Source of the DNA: Azonexus sp.
Lineage (GTDB): Bacteria; Pseudomonadota; Gammaproteobacteria; Burkholderiales; Rhodocyclaceae
Assembly: GCF_023150235.1 (NCBI RefSeq)
Contig: NZ_JAKLLH010000005.1
Coordinates: 1-64,000, forward strand
Length of the DNA: 64,000 nt
Reading direction: 5' to 3'
Positions 1 to 7,525 of this stretch are shown here, piece after piece. The notes below the pieces were generated by a model. The model worked only from the letters and a program-made list of their open reading frames with translations, ran no database searches and had not been told where the DNA came from. Position numbers and translations under genes: made by a program. Position 1 is the first letter of the stretch, and each line of letters starts with the position of its first letter.

Positions 1-144
1 CTTGACCAGTTCGTGAATGCATTTGGAATATTGAGGCCGTCATGGAAATTTGGAGCCTCGTTAAATTCATTAAAAACAATGGCTTGCATTTTATCACATG
101 ACGGCTTCGGATGGGGTGGGGGGAATCTGACAAAGTAGAAATAG

Positions 145-636
145 ATGCAACAGCTTTCTTTTATTTCGACTCGCTGGCCGAAGGCCAAAGCCCCCAAGCG
201 GGAACAGGTGTGCAAGGTCCTTGATGAACTGATCCCCTGGGCAGTCCTTGAAACAGAGATTCGCCCCGGCTATCAATCCGATTGCCGCAAGACAGGGCGC
301 AAGGGCTACAGCCTGGCAATGATGCTGCGTTGCCTGGTGCTGTCCTATGTCTGGCAGCTGTCAGACGAGGCAACCGCAGATTTCATCCTCGACTCTCTGG
401 CAGCAGCCCGCTTTATCGGGACAGACCCTTGGGAGCCCCGCCCCCCTTCCGCGTCGGCTATCCGAAATTTTCGGCATGGCCTGCAGCGGCAACAGAAGGG
501 GTTCAAGTGGCTGCACCGGCAGATTGATGCAGCCATGACCGCTGGCGGTCTGCAGTGGCGGCAGGGTTCGGCGCAAGAGCCGGTATTCAAGCGGGTTATG
601 GTTAAGCAGGGTGAAAAACAAGCAGCCTTGCAATAA
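145..636 (+). pseudogene. IS5-family transposase, N-terminal fragment
   Basis: The 163 residues match the N-terminal DUF772-type domain of IS5-family transposases. They open with QQLSF, followed by a stretch around LDELIPWAVLE, a GRKGYSLAMMLRCLVL segment and a following LSDEATADFILDS segment, which correspond to the usual order in that family. The product stops soon after, whereas complete IS5 transposases are roughly 300 residues or more and carry the DDE catalytic domain downstream. No such domain is visible in the next kilobase in any frame. I read it as a decayed or truncated transposase. It marks the left accessory region as mobile DNA. A short standalone DNA-binding product cannot be excluded. 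Confidence 0.7.
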
Positions 637-744
637 TGAAAAAGACATTAAAGTTATTGATTTGACCAATTCAAAAGCTTGCCACAAATGGCAATCGGCA
701 CCGCCCCCACCCGGCACCCGGTTGCCTGTTTTCCTTCCCTCTCC

Positions 745-872
745 TTCCAAAACCAGTGGCCCCACTGGCCCCACTGGCCCCAATTCCTCGAAACCCTTGT
801 GGCACAAGGCTTCCCGTGGGGCCACTCCTTCCCCGAAAGTGGGGCCACTGGAAAAAGCACTGGCCCCACTTT
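745..872. repeat. clustered TGGCCCCAC direct and inverted repeats
   Basis: The nonamer TGGCCCCAC, or its reverse complement GTGGGGCCA, recurs about six times here. Three overlapping copies lie in tandem near 755-780. Two GTGGGGCCACT copies begin near 816 and 839, and an inverted copy begins at 861. The last pair forms the terminator-like hairpin listed separately. No convincing gene covers 637-1615. The open frames there have no recognisable domain. Confidence 0.6.
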
Positions 873-874
873 TT
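836..874 (+). terminator. Rho-independent terminator candidate downstream of the IS5 fragment
   Basis: A perfect 12-bp stem (836-847 with 861-872, AAAGTGGGGCCA against its reverse complement) encloses a 13-nt loop. Its 3' arm ends in a run of five T at 870-874. The form and position suit termination of plus-strand transcription from the IS fragment side. Confidence 0.55.
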
Positions 875-1364
875 CCCCCTGAAAAATCGGAACAATTCCC
901 CGCAAAGCCTTGTCCCGACTGGCTTTCAACGGTTTTAGAGGGAAGGGGGCGCATGGGGCCAGTTTTCCCCGGTTCGGATACTTCCCTCTGTTCTTAGGGG
1001 GGGCTACCGGGAAGGCAATAGGGAGCGCCAGTGCATCAAAAAAGCCCTGTTTTAAGCCTCTTCAGCAATGCTTGAAATGCGATTTTCAGCGCGAGATTGA
1101 AATCTGACGCCATCACCCCCGCCGCGATGATTTTTAACCGGCAAAAAAACACTGTTCAAAACTGCATGATTATTGCCAATCAAGGCTTTCTGCACTGATT
1201 GGTGGCTCCACGGTCGACGGCTGTTTTTTGCAAAAAGCAAATCCAGTATAAAAAATGGGGCCGCTGTTCAATGGCCTTGCCCTGGCTGGTCTTTTCCAGC
1301 TGTCACTGTGGCTGTCGGCACCGCTCAGCCTCCTGCGGCAGAGGCGGGCGAGGCTTGACACTGT

Positions 1365-1612
1365 CGGCGGGCGGCTTGCAGAATGGGCGCTCTCTCAAAC
1401 TCGTAGGCCGAAACCGGACGGCCAGCAGTGCGCAGCCTTCCGGTTTTTTTGTTCCGCCCCCGCTGAATGCAGATGGATTGCGCCCGCGATCCGTCGACCG
1501 TCAATGGGGGTTGCGGGTATCGGCAACGACCCGGCGGCGTCCTATGAGGCCGAGAGACAACCCCCACCAGTTGTTTTGGTGGTTCTCAAAATCTCAAAAC
1601 CATAGGAGGCCA
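1365..1612 (+). ncRNA. structured leader upstream of the radC-like operon (candidate radC RNA motif)
   Basis: This gene-free stretch directly precedes the small-ORF/RadC operon. It contains an intrinsic-terminator-like hairpin (1412-1450), a pyrimidine-rich spacer, a GGTGG/CCACC hairpin near 1563-1582, and a strong AGGAGG ribosome-binding site at 1605-1610. A conserved structured RNA called the radC motif is known from 5' leaders of radC, anti-restriction and integrase genes on mobile elements. The placement fits, but I cannot verify covariation or pseudoknots by eye. The alternative is an ordinary attenuated leader. Confidence 0.4.
1412..1450 (+). terminator. Terminator/attenuator hairpin in the radC leader
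   Basis: AACCGGA at 1412-1418 pairs with TCCGGTT at 1439-1445. The stem is partly extended by CGGC and GCC pairing inside. Seven T follow at 1444-1450. It lies about 165 bases upstream of the first small ORF, so it could attenuate the operon rather than end an upstream gene. Confidence 0.55.
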
Positions 1613-1615
1613 ATC

Positions 1616-1768
1616 ATGGCCTGCACCATCCACCGCCCCCGCTGTGCCGGGGCTTGCAGCGCCCGGCGCCGCATCCCTCTCCCTGTTTGCCTTGCCCTGT
1701 ATCGTTGCTTACGCTACCTCGCCGGCCCGGTCATGGCGCATCGCTTGGCCTTCTCCGGTCGGGGGTAA
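1616..1768 (+). CDS. small ORF, 50 aa, first in the radC-like operon
   Basis: An ATG follows a near-perfect Shine-Dalgarno sequence (AGGAGG at 1605-1610, 5-nt spacing), which is the main reason to list it. The 50-residue product is basic and cysteine-containing, with a short hydrophobic stretch around LPVCLALYRCLRYLAG. It has no family I recognise. The next ORF begins four bases after its stop. It may be a genuine microprotein or a leader peptide that couples translation into the following genes. Confidence 0.35.
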   Translation: MACTIHRPRCAGACSARRRIPLPVCLALYRCLRYLAGPVMAHRLAFSGRG

Positions 1769-1771
1769 GCC

Positions 1772-1936
1772 ATGCCAGAGCAAACCCCCATCGCCCGGCA
1801 AGTCCTCGACCTGCTGCGCAACCGCCTGTCTGTCGCCGACCTGGGGCAGCTATCTGCCGTTGAACGCCGCCAGTTCGCCGAAATTTGCCGTCATTGGTTT
1901 TTGATCGCGAACGACTCAACAGGGGGTGTAGCATGA
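1772..1936 (+). CDS. small ORF, 54 aa, translationally coupled to radC-like gene
   Basis: This 54-residue ORF ends in TGA inside an ATGA overlap with the RadC-like start at 1933. It begins four bases after the preceding small ORF, preceded by a GGGGGTAAGCC stretch that could serve as ribosome-binding site. The product is soluble, predicted helical and amphipathic, with ARQVLDLLRNRLSVADL followed by VERRQFAEICRHW. I do not recognise a family. The tight packing 1616-1768 / 1772-1936 / 1933-2481 suggests one mRNA. It may be an accessory protein of the mobile element. Confidence 0.5.
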   Translation: MPEQTPIARQVLDLLRNRLSVADLGQLSAVERRQFAEICRHWFLIANDSTGGVA

Positions 1937-2481
1937 CCACTACCGCAACCCAAGGCGCGACCCCTCGCCGGCGCCGTGCGAAACCTGCGCCGGCAATTGC
2001 TCAACAGGGTTACGCATGTGTTCGCACGCTTGAGCCCAAGCAGCGCCGCTTGGTGGAAAGAGCGCTGAAAGTCCTGGAAGACAATGCAGTCTATCGAGAG
2101 ACCTGGCTGTCGTCGTCTGCTGCAGTAAAAGAGTATCTAGCCCTGCGCATGTCACATCTTGAAAACGAGGAATTCCACGTTCTTTGGCTCGATGCGCAGA
2201 ACCGGCTAATTGCCGCTGAAACCATGTTCCGGGGGTCTTTAAACCAAACCTCTGTTTATCCCCGTGAGGCGATTAAATCAGCCCTGCAGCACAATGCGGC
2301 AGGGTGCATCCTTGCGCACAATCACCCGAGCGGGCGCCCGGACCCATCGAGCGACGACATGGCCGTAACCGCCACGTTAAAAACGGCCCTTGGCAGCATC
2401 GACGTAAGGGTTCTGGATCACATCATTGTTGCCGGCCTTCCTAGCAACTGCCTGTCTTTTGCCGAAGCAGGGTGCCTTTAA
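1933..2481 (+). CDS. RadC/YkfG-type JAB (JAMM) domain protein
   Basis: This 182-residue protein has the RadC C-terminal JAB/MPN domain. The zinc-protease-like JAMM signature is visible as LAHNHPSGRPDPSSDD (the HxHPSG...SxxD pattern), preceded by the usual VYPREAIKSAL helix and followed by LDHIIVAG. The N-terminal helix-hairpin-helix segment of full-length chromosomal RadC (about 220-230 residues) is replaced by a short basic leader rich in T/R/K/P. That shorter form is common on plasmids and integrative elements. I chose the ATG at 1933 over one 48 bases upstream because GGGGG lies 7-12 bases before it and it gives the ATGA overlap. RadC's biochemical role is unsettled. Confidence 0.85.
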   Translation: MTTTATQGATPRRRRAKPAPAIAQQGYACVRTLEPKQRRLVERALKVLEDNAVYRETWLSSSAAVKEYLALRMSHLENEEFHVLWLDAQNRLIAAETMFRGSLNQTSVYPREAIKSALQHNAAGCILAHNHPSGRPDPSSDDMAVTATLKTALGSIDVRVLDHIIVAGLPSNCLSFAEAGCL

Positions 2482-2714
2482 GTGTGGAGGCCGGCATTTT
2501 TTCTTTGGCCTGTTTCTGTCCGGCGGCGCGGCTATGGCTTACGCCGCCTTCAGAGTATGGGGAAACGGATGAAACCGGCCCAACCTTGATTGCCTGGGGG
2601 CATTTTTGGGGGCATGTGATTTTTTCTGATTTCACAAACGACGTAACGGCAAGCATTTCGCCGATTTGTTCCATTCCCGCCCAGGCACCATTTAAAGATT
2701 CAAAGAAGTTCAAT

Positions 2715-2757
2715 AAAGGCCGAAAACCTAATTAAATCAAGGTTTCCGGCCTTTTTT
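2715..2757 (+). terminator. Rho-independent terminator after the radC-like operon
   Basis: A 15-bp stem with one mismatch (2715-2729 with 2740-2754; AAAGGCCG...CGGCCTTT) surrounds an AT-rich loop and is followed by six T (2752-2757). It separates the RadC operon from the integrase promoter region. The 230 bases between the radC stop and this hairpin contain two GGGGGCAT repeats near 2597-2615 but no gene. Confidence 0.7.
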
Positions 2758-2803
2758 GCGTCTAGTGAGATGTAACGGGGTTTATTGAAATCCGGGGTGT
2801 TTT

Positions 2804-2866
2804 GGGGGTATCAAGTTGGGGGTATCGGCCCATACCCCCAACTTGATACCCCCATCGATACCCCCA
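2804..2866. promoter_or_regulatory. iterated GGGGGTATC inverted repeats upstream of the integrase
   Basis: GGGGGTATC occurs at 2804-2812 and 2818-2826. Its reverse complement occurs at 2845-2853 and 2857-2865, with a variant CATACCCCC at 2831-2839. The first four form a perfect 22-bp inverted repeat (2804-2825 with 2832-2853) around a 6-nt spacer, ending one base before the integrase start codon. Such arrays next to integrase genes are usually arm-type integrase-binding sites or autoregulatory operators near the attachment site. As RNA it would form a long hairpin that masks the start codon region. Binding is inferred. Confidence 0.6.
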
Positions 2867-4078
2867 ATGCCACTGACCGACATCGTTGCGCGCAACGCAA
2901 AGGCGCGAGAAAAACCCTACAAGCTCTCAGACACCAATGGCTTGTTTCTTCTGGTGAAGCCCAACGGCACAAAGCTCTGGCAGCAGAAGTACAGGTTCAT
3001 GGGGAAGGAAAAACTGCTTTCCCATGGCCAATATCCAGAAACCGGCCTGAAGGATGCGCGAGCAAGGCGCGACCAAGCCAGAAAGTTGCTCGCCGAGGGG
3101 ATTGACCCGTCCGAGCACAAAAAGGCGGCAGAGACACCCAGCACGGATACCCTTGGCGATTGCTTTGAGGAAATTGGCCGCGAATGGCTTAAACACTGGG
3201 GACAATCCATTGAGCCGGCGCAGCTGGTCAAAGCCACCTCGCGGCTTGAAAAAGACGTTTTCCCTTGGCTTGGTTGCCGGCCCATTGCCTCGATCACGGC
3301 GCCGGATATTCTGGAGACTTTGCGGCGCATTGAACAAAGGGGGGCTGCCTATACGGCAATGCGGGCAAAAAGCGAAATATCGAGGATATTTCGCTTCGCT
3401 GTTGTGACCGGCCGCGCCGACAGAGACCCTGTTCCTGATCTGAGAGGGGCCCTCCGTCCGGCTCGCTTCGAGCACTTTGCATCGATCACAGATCCGCAAA
3501 TGGTCGGGGAGTTGCTGCGCGCCATGGACGGCTTCCGGGGGACGTTCGTTGTCAAATGCGCTCTGCTGCTGTCTCCACTGTTATTCCCTCGCCCAGGCGA
3601 GCTTCGCCAGGCGGAATGGTCAGATATTGACCTGGAAAAAGGGGAATGGCGCTACCTGATCACCAAAACCAAGACAGACCATCTCGTCCCCCTGTCGTCG
3701 CAAGCCGTTACCATCCTGCGCGAACTGCACCCACTCACCGGGCGGGGCCGGTACGTTTTTCCAGGGCGAGACCCGAAAAAGCCCATGTCCAACATGACGC
3801 TAAATGCCGCGCTGCGACGGCTTGGGTATGACACAAAAAACGAGATCACGGGCCATGGCTTCCGGGCAATGGCGCGGACCATCCTGCATGAGGAGTTGCA
3901 GTTCCCGCCAGAGGTGATCGAACACCAGCTGGGCCACAAGGTGCCAGACGCCCTGGGCCAAGCCTACAACCGAACCAAGTTCATCAGGCAGCGCCGCGAG
4001 ATGATGCAAGCCTGGGCCGATTATCTTGAGCGGCTGAAATCTGGTGCCCAGGTGATCGATATCAGGAGCCGGGCATGA
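2867..4078 (+). CDS. tyrosine recombinase, P4/DUF4102-type integrase
   Basis: This 403-residue integrase has the P4-family order: an N-terminal DUF4102 arm-binding domain (MPLTDIVARNAK through a GQYPETGLKDARARRD segment), a core-binding SAM-like domain, and a catalytic domain. The visible catalytic residues are R in LLFPRPGELRQAEW, the K region ITKTKTDHLVPL, HGFRAMART (HxxR), LGH, and the tyrosine in ALGQAYNRTKF. I chose the ATG at 2867 because MPLTDxxxRNAK is the usual start of the family. An in-frame upstream ATG lies inside the inverted repeat. The integrase is not followed by a tRNA. Its last codons overlap the next gene by ATGA. Confidence 0.92.
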   Translation: MPLTDIVARNAKAREKPYKLSDTNGLFLLVKPNGTKLWQQKYRFMGKEKLLSHGQYPETGLKDARARRDQARKLLAEGIDPSEHKKAAETPSTDTLGDCFEEIGREWLKHWGQSIEPAQLVKATSRLEKDVFPWLGCRPIASITAPDILETLRRIEQRGAAYTAMRAKSEISRIFRFAVVTGRADRDPVPDLRGALRPARFEHFASITDPQMVGELLRAMDGFRGTFVVKCALLLSPLLFPRPGELRQAEWSDIDLEKGEWRYLITKTKTDHLVPLSSQAVTILRELHPLTGRGRYVFPGRDPKKPMSNMTLNAALRRLGYDTKNEITGHGFRAMARTILHEELQFPPEVIEHQLGHKVPDALGQAYNRTKFIRQRREMMQAWADYLERLKSGAQVIDIRSRA

Positions 4079-4848
4079 TTGATTCATTCGTTGCGGGCAT
4101 TGTTTATGAAGATGAGGTCGGGCTGGTCAGGTTGGCGAAGGGGGTATTAGAACGCCCTAAAAAAAGTTCAGGTGACTACTTTTCAGGGGCGCTTTTTATC
4201 GAAAATGGACCGCAAACAGGCAATGAACTCTGTTATGTCGTTTCAAAGGTGACAGGGGACCAAGTTGAGATCGAGATAACAGGTTTGGGGCCGTATTTCT
4301 GCATGCAGAGGATCGGCATGCAGCCAATCTTTCGCAAGAAAGACAAAAAAGCGGGGAGAAAGCCGAACCCCGGTAAAAAACTGGCGGCAGCGGCTTGTTT
4401 TGACCTTGCCCAGTTCAATCATGGTGTCAAAGCGAATCGGTCAATCACGGCACGTCAGACCATTGTTGCCGAAGTCTTGAAGATAGGAAATCCGTACGAT
4501 ATCGACGGACAAACGCGCCAGGTGCGACGAGTAGTCGCTGAGGGTCAAAAAGAAGCCGGAACAGGCGTAAAACTTATTTTTGGGGGGAATGGCGAAAATG
4601 AAGGGCGGCTTGAAATTGTCGTGGATTCGGCAAAAGAGATGTATTCCGCCATGCTCGAGCAGAAGCCGTTTTGTTTCGATGGATGGTGTTACCAGTATGG
4701 AGACCGCGAAGCACGGCGAGGGCCGTTTGTGATTCGTGAATGGGGAATGACGATGACCGACGAGTTGAGATTGGCCCTCGAGGATATGATTGCCCAGGCC
4801 GATGGCTTGGAGACGCCGCGCTTACCGGACAAAAATCAATCGGGCTGA
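4075..4848 (+). CDS. unknown protein translationally coupled to the integrase
   Basis: This 257-residue protein begins in an ATGA overlap with the integrase stop, so the two are almost certainly co-translated. I recognise no family. The N-terminal ~75 residues look like a beta-rich domain (VYEDEVGLVRLAKG through LCYVVSKVTGDQVEIEITG). A lysine-rich basic linker follows near residues 83-103 (KKDKKAGRKPNPGKK). Next comes a possible helix-turn-helix-like stretch (ITARQTIVAEVLKIGNPYDI), then an acidic, aromatic C-terminal part. It has no membrane segments or signal peptide. Base composition is visibly less GC-rich than the chromosomal genes to the right. Possible roles are an excision or immunity partner of the integrase, or cargo. 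Neither is shown. Confidence 0.8.
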   Translation: MIDSFVAGIVYEDEVGLVRLAKGVLERPKKSSGDYFSGALFIENGPQTGNELCYVVSKVTGDQVEIEITGLGPYFCMQRIGMQPIFRKKDKKAGRKPNPGKKLAAAACFDLAQFNHGVKANRSITARQTIVAEVLKIGNPYDIDGQTRQVRRVVAEGQKEAGTGVKLIFGGNGENEGRLEIVVDSAKEMYSAMLEQKPFCFDGWCYQYGDREARRGPFVIREWGMTMTDELRLALEDMIAQADGLETPRLPDKNQSG

Positions 4849-5275
4849 ATTCTTGTCCTGCCTTGAGAGGCCCTGCCTCTCGAAAATTCGGGCCATGTTT
4901 AACAACGCACAAGGAAGTGCAACATGGTCCATCACGAGCAAGCCCCCTCCCGGAGCAAGTCAAGATAGTTGTCGCCTGATTCATGCAGCGAACCGTGTTT
5001 TATTTTCAGCCTGTAGGTCACGGATGACAGCGTCTCGCTCGGGATTGAGCGTGACTGTGTTCCGCTAGCCGATCACCGCCGGAAAGCTGTCTTATTGAAG
5101 AGTCCGGCCAGGTGACCGCTTTGGTTGAAATCGGCCAGGGTGGAAAAATTGGCGCTTACCGTAACTGCGGGTTTTTTGTTGTCTTTTTTTTGGGTTCGTT
5201 GCAAGCCCGGTTTCCCTTGGTCTGAAGGAAACCGGTACCCGAGAGGGGGGCGCAATCCGGGGGCGGAGGGTTGGC
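4849..5275. other. gene-free junction between the integrase unit and chromosomal genes
   Basis: No convincing gene is seen. The stretch holds three hairpins: GAGAGG/CCTCTC at about 4865-4881; CCATGTT/AACATGG at 4894-4928 with an inner GCAC/GTGC stem; and a CCGGTTTCC/GGAAACCGG stem at 5207-5235. T-rich tracts lie near 5171-5191. It is the likely place for the right boundary of the accessory region, but I found no convincing att duplication. Confidence 0.4.
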
Positions 5276-7348
5276 TCAGGGGATGGTCTCGGTGCTTCCC
5301 GGTGTGCGCGGCGGCAGGAAGAAGCTGCGCGGTGCCTGGCGCAGGCGGCGGGCGATGGCCTTGAGCAAGGGGCTCCAGTGGATGAAGCGGATGCGGCGGG
5401 CGGCGAGGGCGGTGCGTAGCGCCAGGGCGAAACTGACGATCAGGTTGATGCCGCCGATCAGGGCGACACCCAGGGCTGCCCAGGCCAGGGTCGTGGCGGC
5501 GAGCGTGAAATCGGCGGCGGTCAGGGCGTAGCCGAGATTGGCCGACGAGAAGGCGATGTGACGGATGTCGAGCGGTAGTCCGAGAATCTGTCCGAACACG
5601 CCGGTCGAGCCAAGCATGCAGCCGAAGAGCAGGTTGCCCATGATGCCGCCGAGTTTGTCCTGGACGTAGGTGCCGAAGCGGCTGGCCAGGGGGTCGCCGA
5701 GCATGACACGCAACCAGCGCAGGCGGGCAAGGCGCGGGCCGATGCTCTTGTAGGTGGCCTTGTTGTCGAAAAATCCGGTGATGAGGCCGGAGAGAAAAAG
5801 GTAGAAACCGGCAATCGCCGCATGGGGTAAAGCCCAGCCGAGCGGATCGAGATCGGCGAGGAGGTGTTCGCCCTTGCCGGCGTCCACGACCGGAGCGCCC
5901 AGCCAGAGCGAGGCGCCCCAGCCGATGGCGATGGCGACCGGCAGCGCGACCATGACATTGCCGGCGATGGCAGCTAGCTGGCTGCGGCTGACGGCGGCGA
6001 TGACATCGACCAGGCGTTCGAGATCGGCGCCGCGGGTTGGCTTGAGGTCGCCGAGGAGTCCGGCCAGCGTCTGCGCGGTCATGGCCGGTTGCTTGGTGGC
6101 AACGGTCAGCCCGAGCAGGTAGATCAGCACGAAGCCGCCGCCGTAGATCAGGCTGAAGAGCACGGCTTCGACGAACAGCGGCGCATGCAGGCCGGCGGCA
6201 AAAATCTTGAGTAGGGCCATGCCGCCGATCAACACCCCGGCACCGGCTGCCGATGCCCACATGCGGCGGTAATCGGCTCGCTCCTCGCAGATGTAGTGTT
6301 CGCCGGAGTGGGCGGCGTTTTCGGTAACGCGTACCGCGAGCAGGTGCGAAAGTTCGCCGAGGTAATGGCGCAGGCTGTCGCGGCGGTTTTCCGCGATGAG
6401 TGCCGTGCGGGCGAAGTCGCTCCAGGCGGTGGGAGCTGTTGCTGTTTCATCCACGGTCGACGGTGGTGGCGGGGACAAAATGTCGAGCAGGGTTTCCAGG
6501 CGTTCCAGGCTTTGTTCGCTGCGGGTCAGCAGGTAGGAAAGATCCTGGCTGGCGCCGACTTGCAGCGCACGTCGGCGAATGCGCTGCAAGGTATCGCGGC
6601 ATTGTGCCGAGATGACGCGCAACTGGCTGCCATTGTCGGGCAGATATTCGGGATCGGCCAGAGCCGCCCGCCAGCTCTGGGCAAACGTCAGGGCTTCGGC
6701 CGAGAGGGCGATGAAGCGTGGCCGGTCGGCGTCGAGATTGGGCGAGGCGCGCATCAGCTCGCCTTCGACGCCAAGGCCGCTGACGCGATGGGCGAGCAGG
6801 AGGATGGCATCGAGCATCTGCTCGCTGATCGCCGGCATCGATGCCTCCTCTTTGTCGGCGAGTAGCGACCACAGGTCGCGCAGGCCCCCGGCGGGCAGGG
6901 TTTCCAGCCAGCGCCAGTCGTCGCCGCGCTCGCAGAGTACGTGCAGGCAATCCTTCAGGTGGCGTTCGTCGGGAACTTCCGGCAGTAGCCGGTTGCCGAC
7001 GATGCGCCAGCCTTCGGAGAAAAAACCGGTGCCGGGAAGAATCCCGCTATCGGTAAAGAAGGTAAGGAGGCGGCGTTCTTCGAGAAAGCGCCGTAACTGG
7101 CGTCGGACCGCGGCGCGCAGCCGCTCATCCTCGGCCAGGGTCTGCAGGAGGAGAACGAACAGGCGTTGAGGCGTGCCGTCCTGCCATTCGGCGCGTTGCT
7201 GCGGCCGCAGGGCGGCAAACAGTCCGCGCAGGAGTGGCAGCGCTTCGGTTTGTTCGTCATGAAAGCGGAAAAGGGCACTGCGCAGGCGCTCTTCGGCCGA
7301 CACCTGGGCGGCGAAGAGGCGGCGGAGAAAGGCGAGAAAAGCGTTCAT
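5276..7348 (-). CDS. COG4389 'site-specific recombinase' family inner-membrane protein
   Basis: This 690-residue protein resembles the family annotated as site-specific recombinase (COG4389). No tyrosine- or serine-recombinase catalytic motif is visible. The N-terminal half is soluble and helical (MNAFLAFLRRLFAAQVSAEERL onward). The C-terminal half contains several hydrophobic segments, for example in GAGVLIGGMALLKIFAAGL, YGGGFVLIYLLGLTVA and NVMVALPVAIAIGWGA, as expected for a membrane protein. I placed the start at 7348 because MNAFLAFL is preceded by GGGG and the upstream codons fall in a repeat element. It stands alone between the integrase junction and a repeat copy. The biological role of the family is unknown. 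Confidence 0.75.
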   Translation of the reverse strand: MNAFLAFLRRLFAAQVSAEERLRSALFRFHDEQTEALPLLRGLFAALRPQQRAEWQDGTPQRLFVLLLQTLAEDERLRAAVRRQLRRFLEERRLLTFFTDSGILPGTGFFSEGWRIVGNRLLPEVPDERHLKDCLHVLCERGDDWRWLETLPAGGLRDLWSLLADKEEASMPAISEQMLDAILLLAHRVSGLGVEGELMRASPNLDADRPRFIALSAEALTFAQSWRAALADPEYLPDNGSQLRVISAQCRDTLQRIRRRALQVGASQDLSYLLTRSEQSLERLETLLDILSPPPPSTVDETATAPTAWSDFARTALIAENRRDSLRHYLGELSHLLAVRVTENAAHSGEHYICEERADYRRMWASAAGAGVLIGGMALLKIFAAGLHAPLFVEAVLFSLIYGGGFVLIYLLGLTVATKQPAMTAQTLAGLLGDLKPTRGADLERLVDVIAAVSRSQLAAIAGNVMVALPVAIAIGWGASLWLGAPVVDAGKGEHLLADLDPLGWALPHAAIAGFYLFLSGLITGFFDNKATYKSIGPRLARLRWLRVMLGDPLASRFGTYVQDKLGGIMGNLLFGCMLGSTGVFGQILGLPLDIRHIAFSSANLGYALTAADFTLAATTLAWAALGVALIGGINLIVSFALALRTALAARRIRFIHWSPLLKAIARRLRQAPRSFFLPPRTPGSTETIP

Positions 7349-7525
7349 TCTGAAAACCCCGGTGCAGATGCGGATTGCGCTGATGAACGCGGATTTTCCA
7401 ATGACTTGCCGGGGGGCTTCCGAAATCCTTGCCGGGTGACTGCCCGCGTTTTCCCCCAAAGCCAAAAAATCCGCGCCATTAGCGAGCGATCTGTGTCATC
7501 TGCGTTAAAACTGCTTTTTCCAGGC
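7349..7525. repeat. composite intergenic repeat, copy A
   Basis: The gap between hypB and the COG4389 gene is filled by a repeat whose ends are imperfect inverted copies of each other. The left end reads GCAGATGCGGATTG through GATGAACGCGGATTTT. The right end reads AAAATCCGCGCCATTAGCGA through TGTGTCATCTGCGTTAAAA. A CCGGGTGACTGCCCG hairpin sits in the middle. Similar elements occur at 42545-42700 and, inverted, at 45025-45175, with a half copy at 26925-27015. It has no coding potential. Confidence 0.7.

Noticed and set aside
611..997. Several open frames of 60-130 codons in the IS-to-radC gap on both strands
   Set aside because: They arise from the repetitive GC-rich TGGCCCCAC stretch, overlap one another and lack ribosome-binding sites and recognisable domains.
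2785..5110. Short similarity between TTATTGAA..TCCGG stretches near 2784 and 5093 as a possible att duplication
   Set aside because: The match is only about 13 discontinuous bases and is not adjacent to a tRNA; too weak to call island ends.
5207..5235. CCGGTTTCC/GGAAACCGG hairpin as a terminator for the COG4389 gene
   Set aside because: No T-run follows it on the minus strand, so it was described only as a hairpin.
5073..6260. 395-codon minus-strand frame overlapping the COG4389 gene
   Set aside because: Arg/Pro/His-rich composition typical of an out-of-frame reading. The overlapping frame has the family match.
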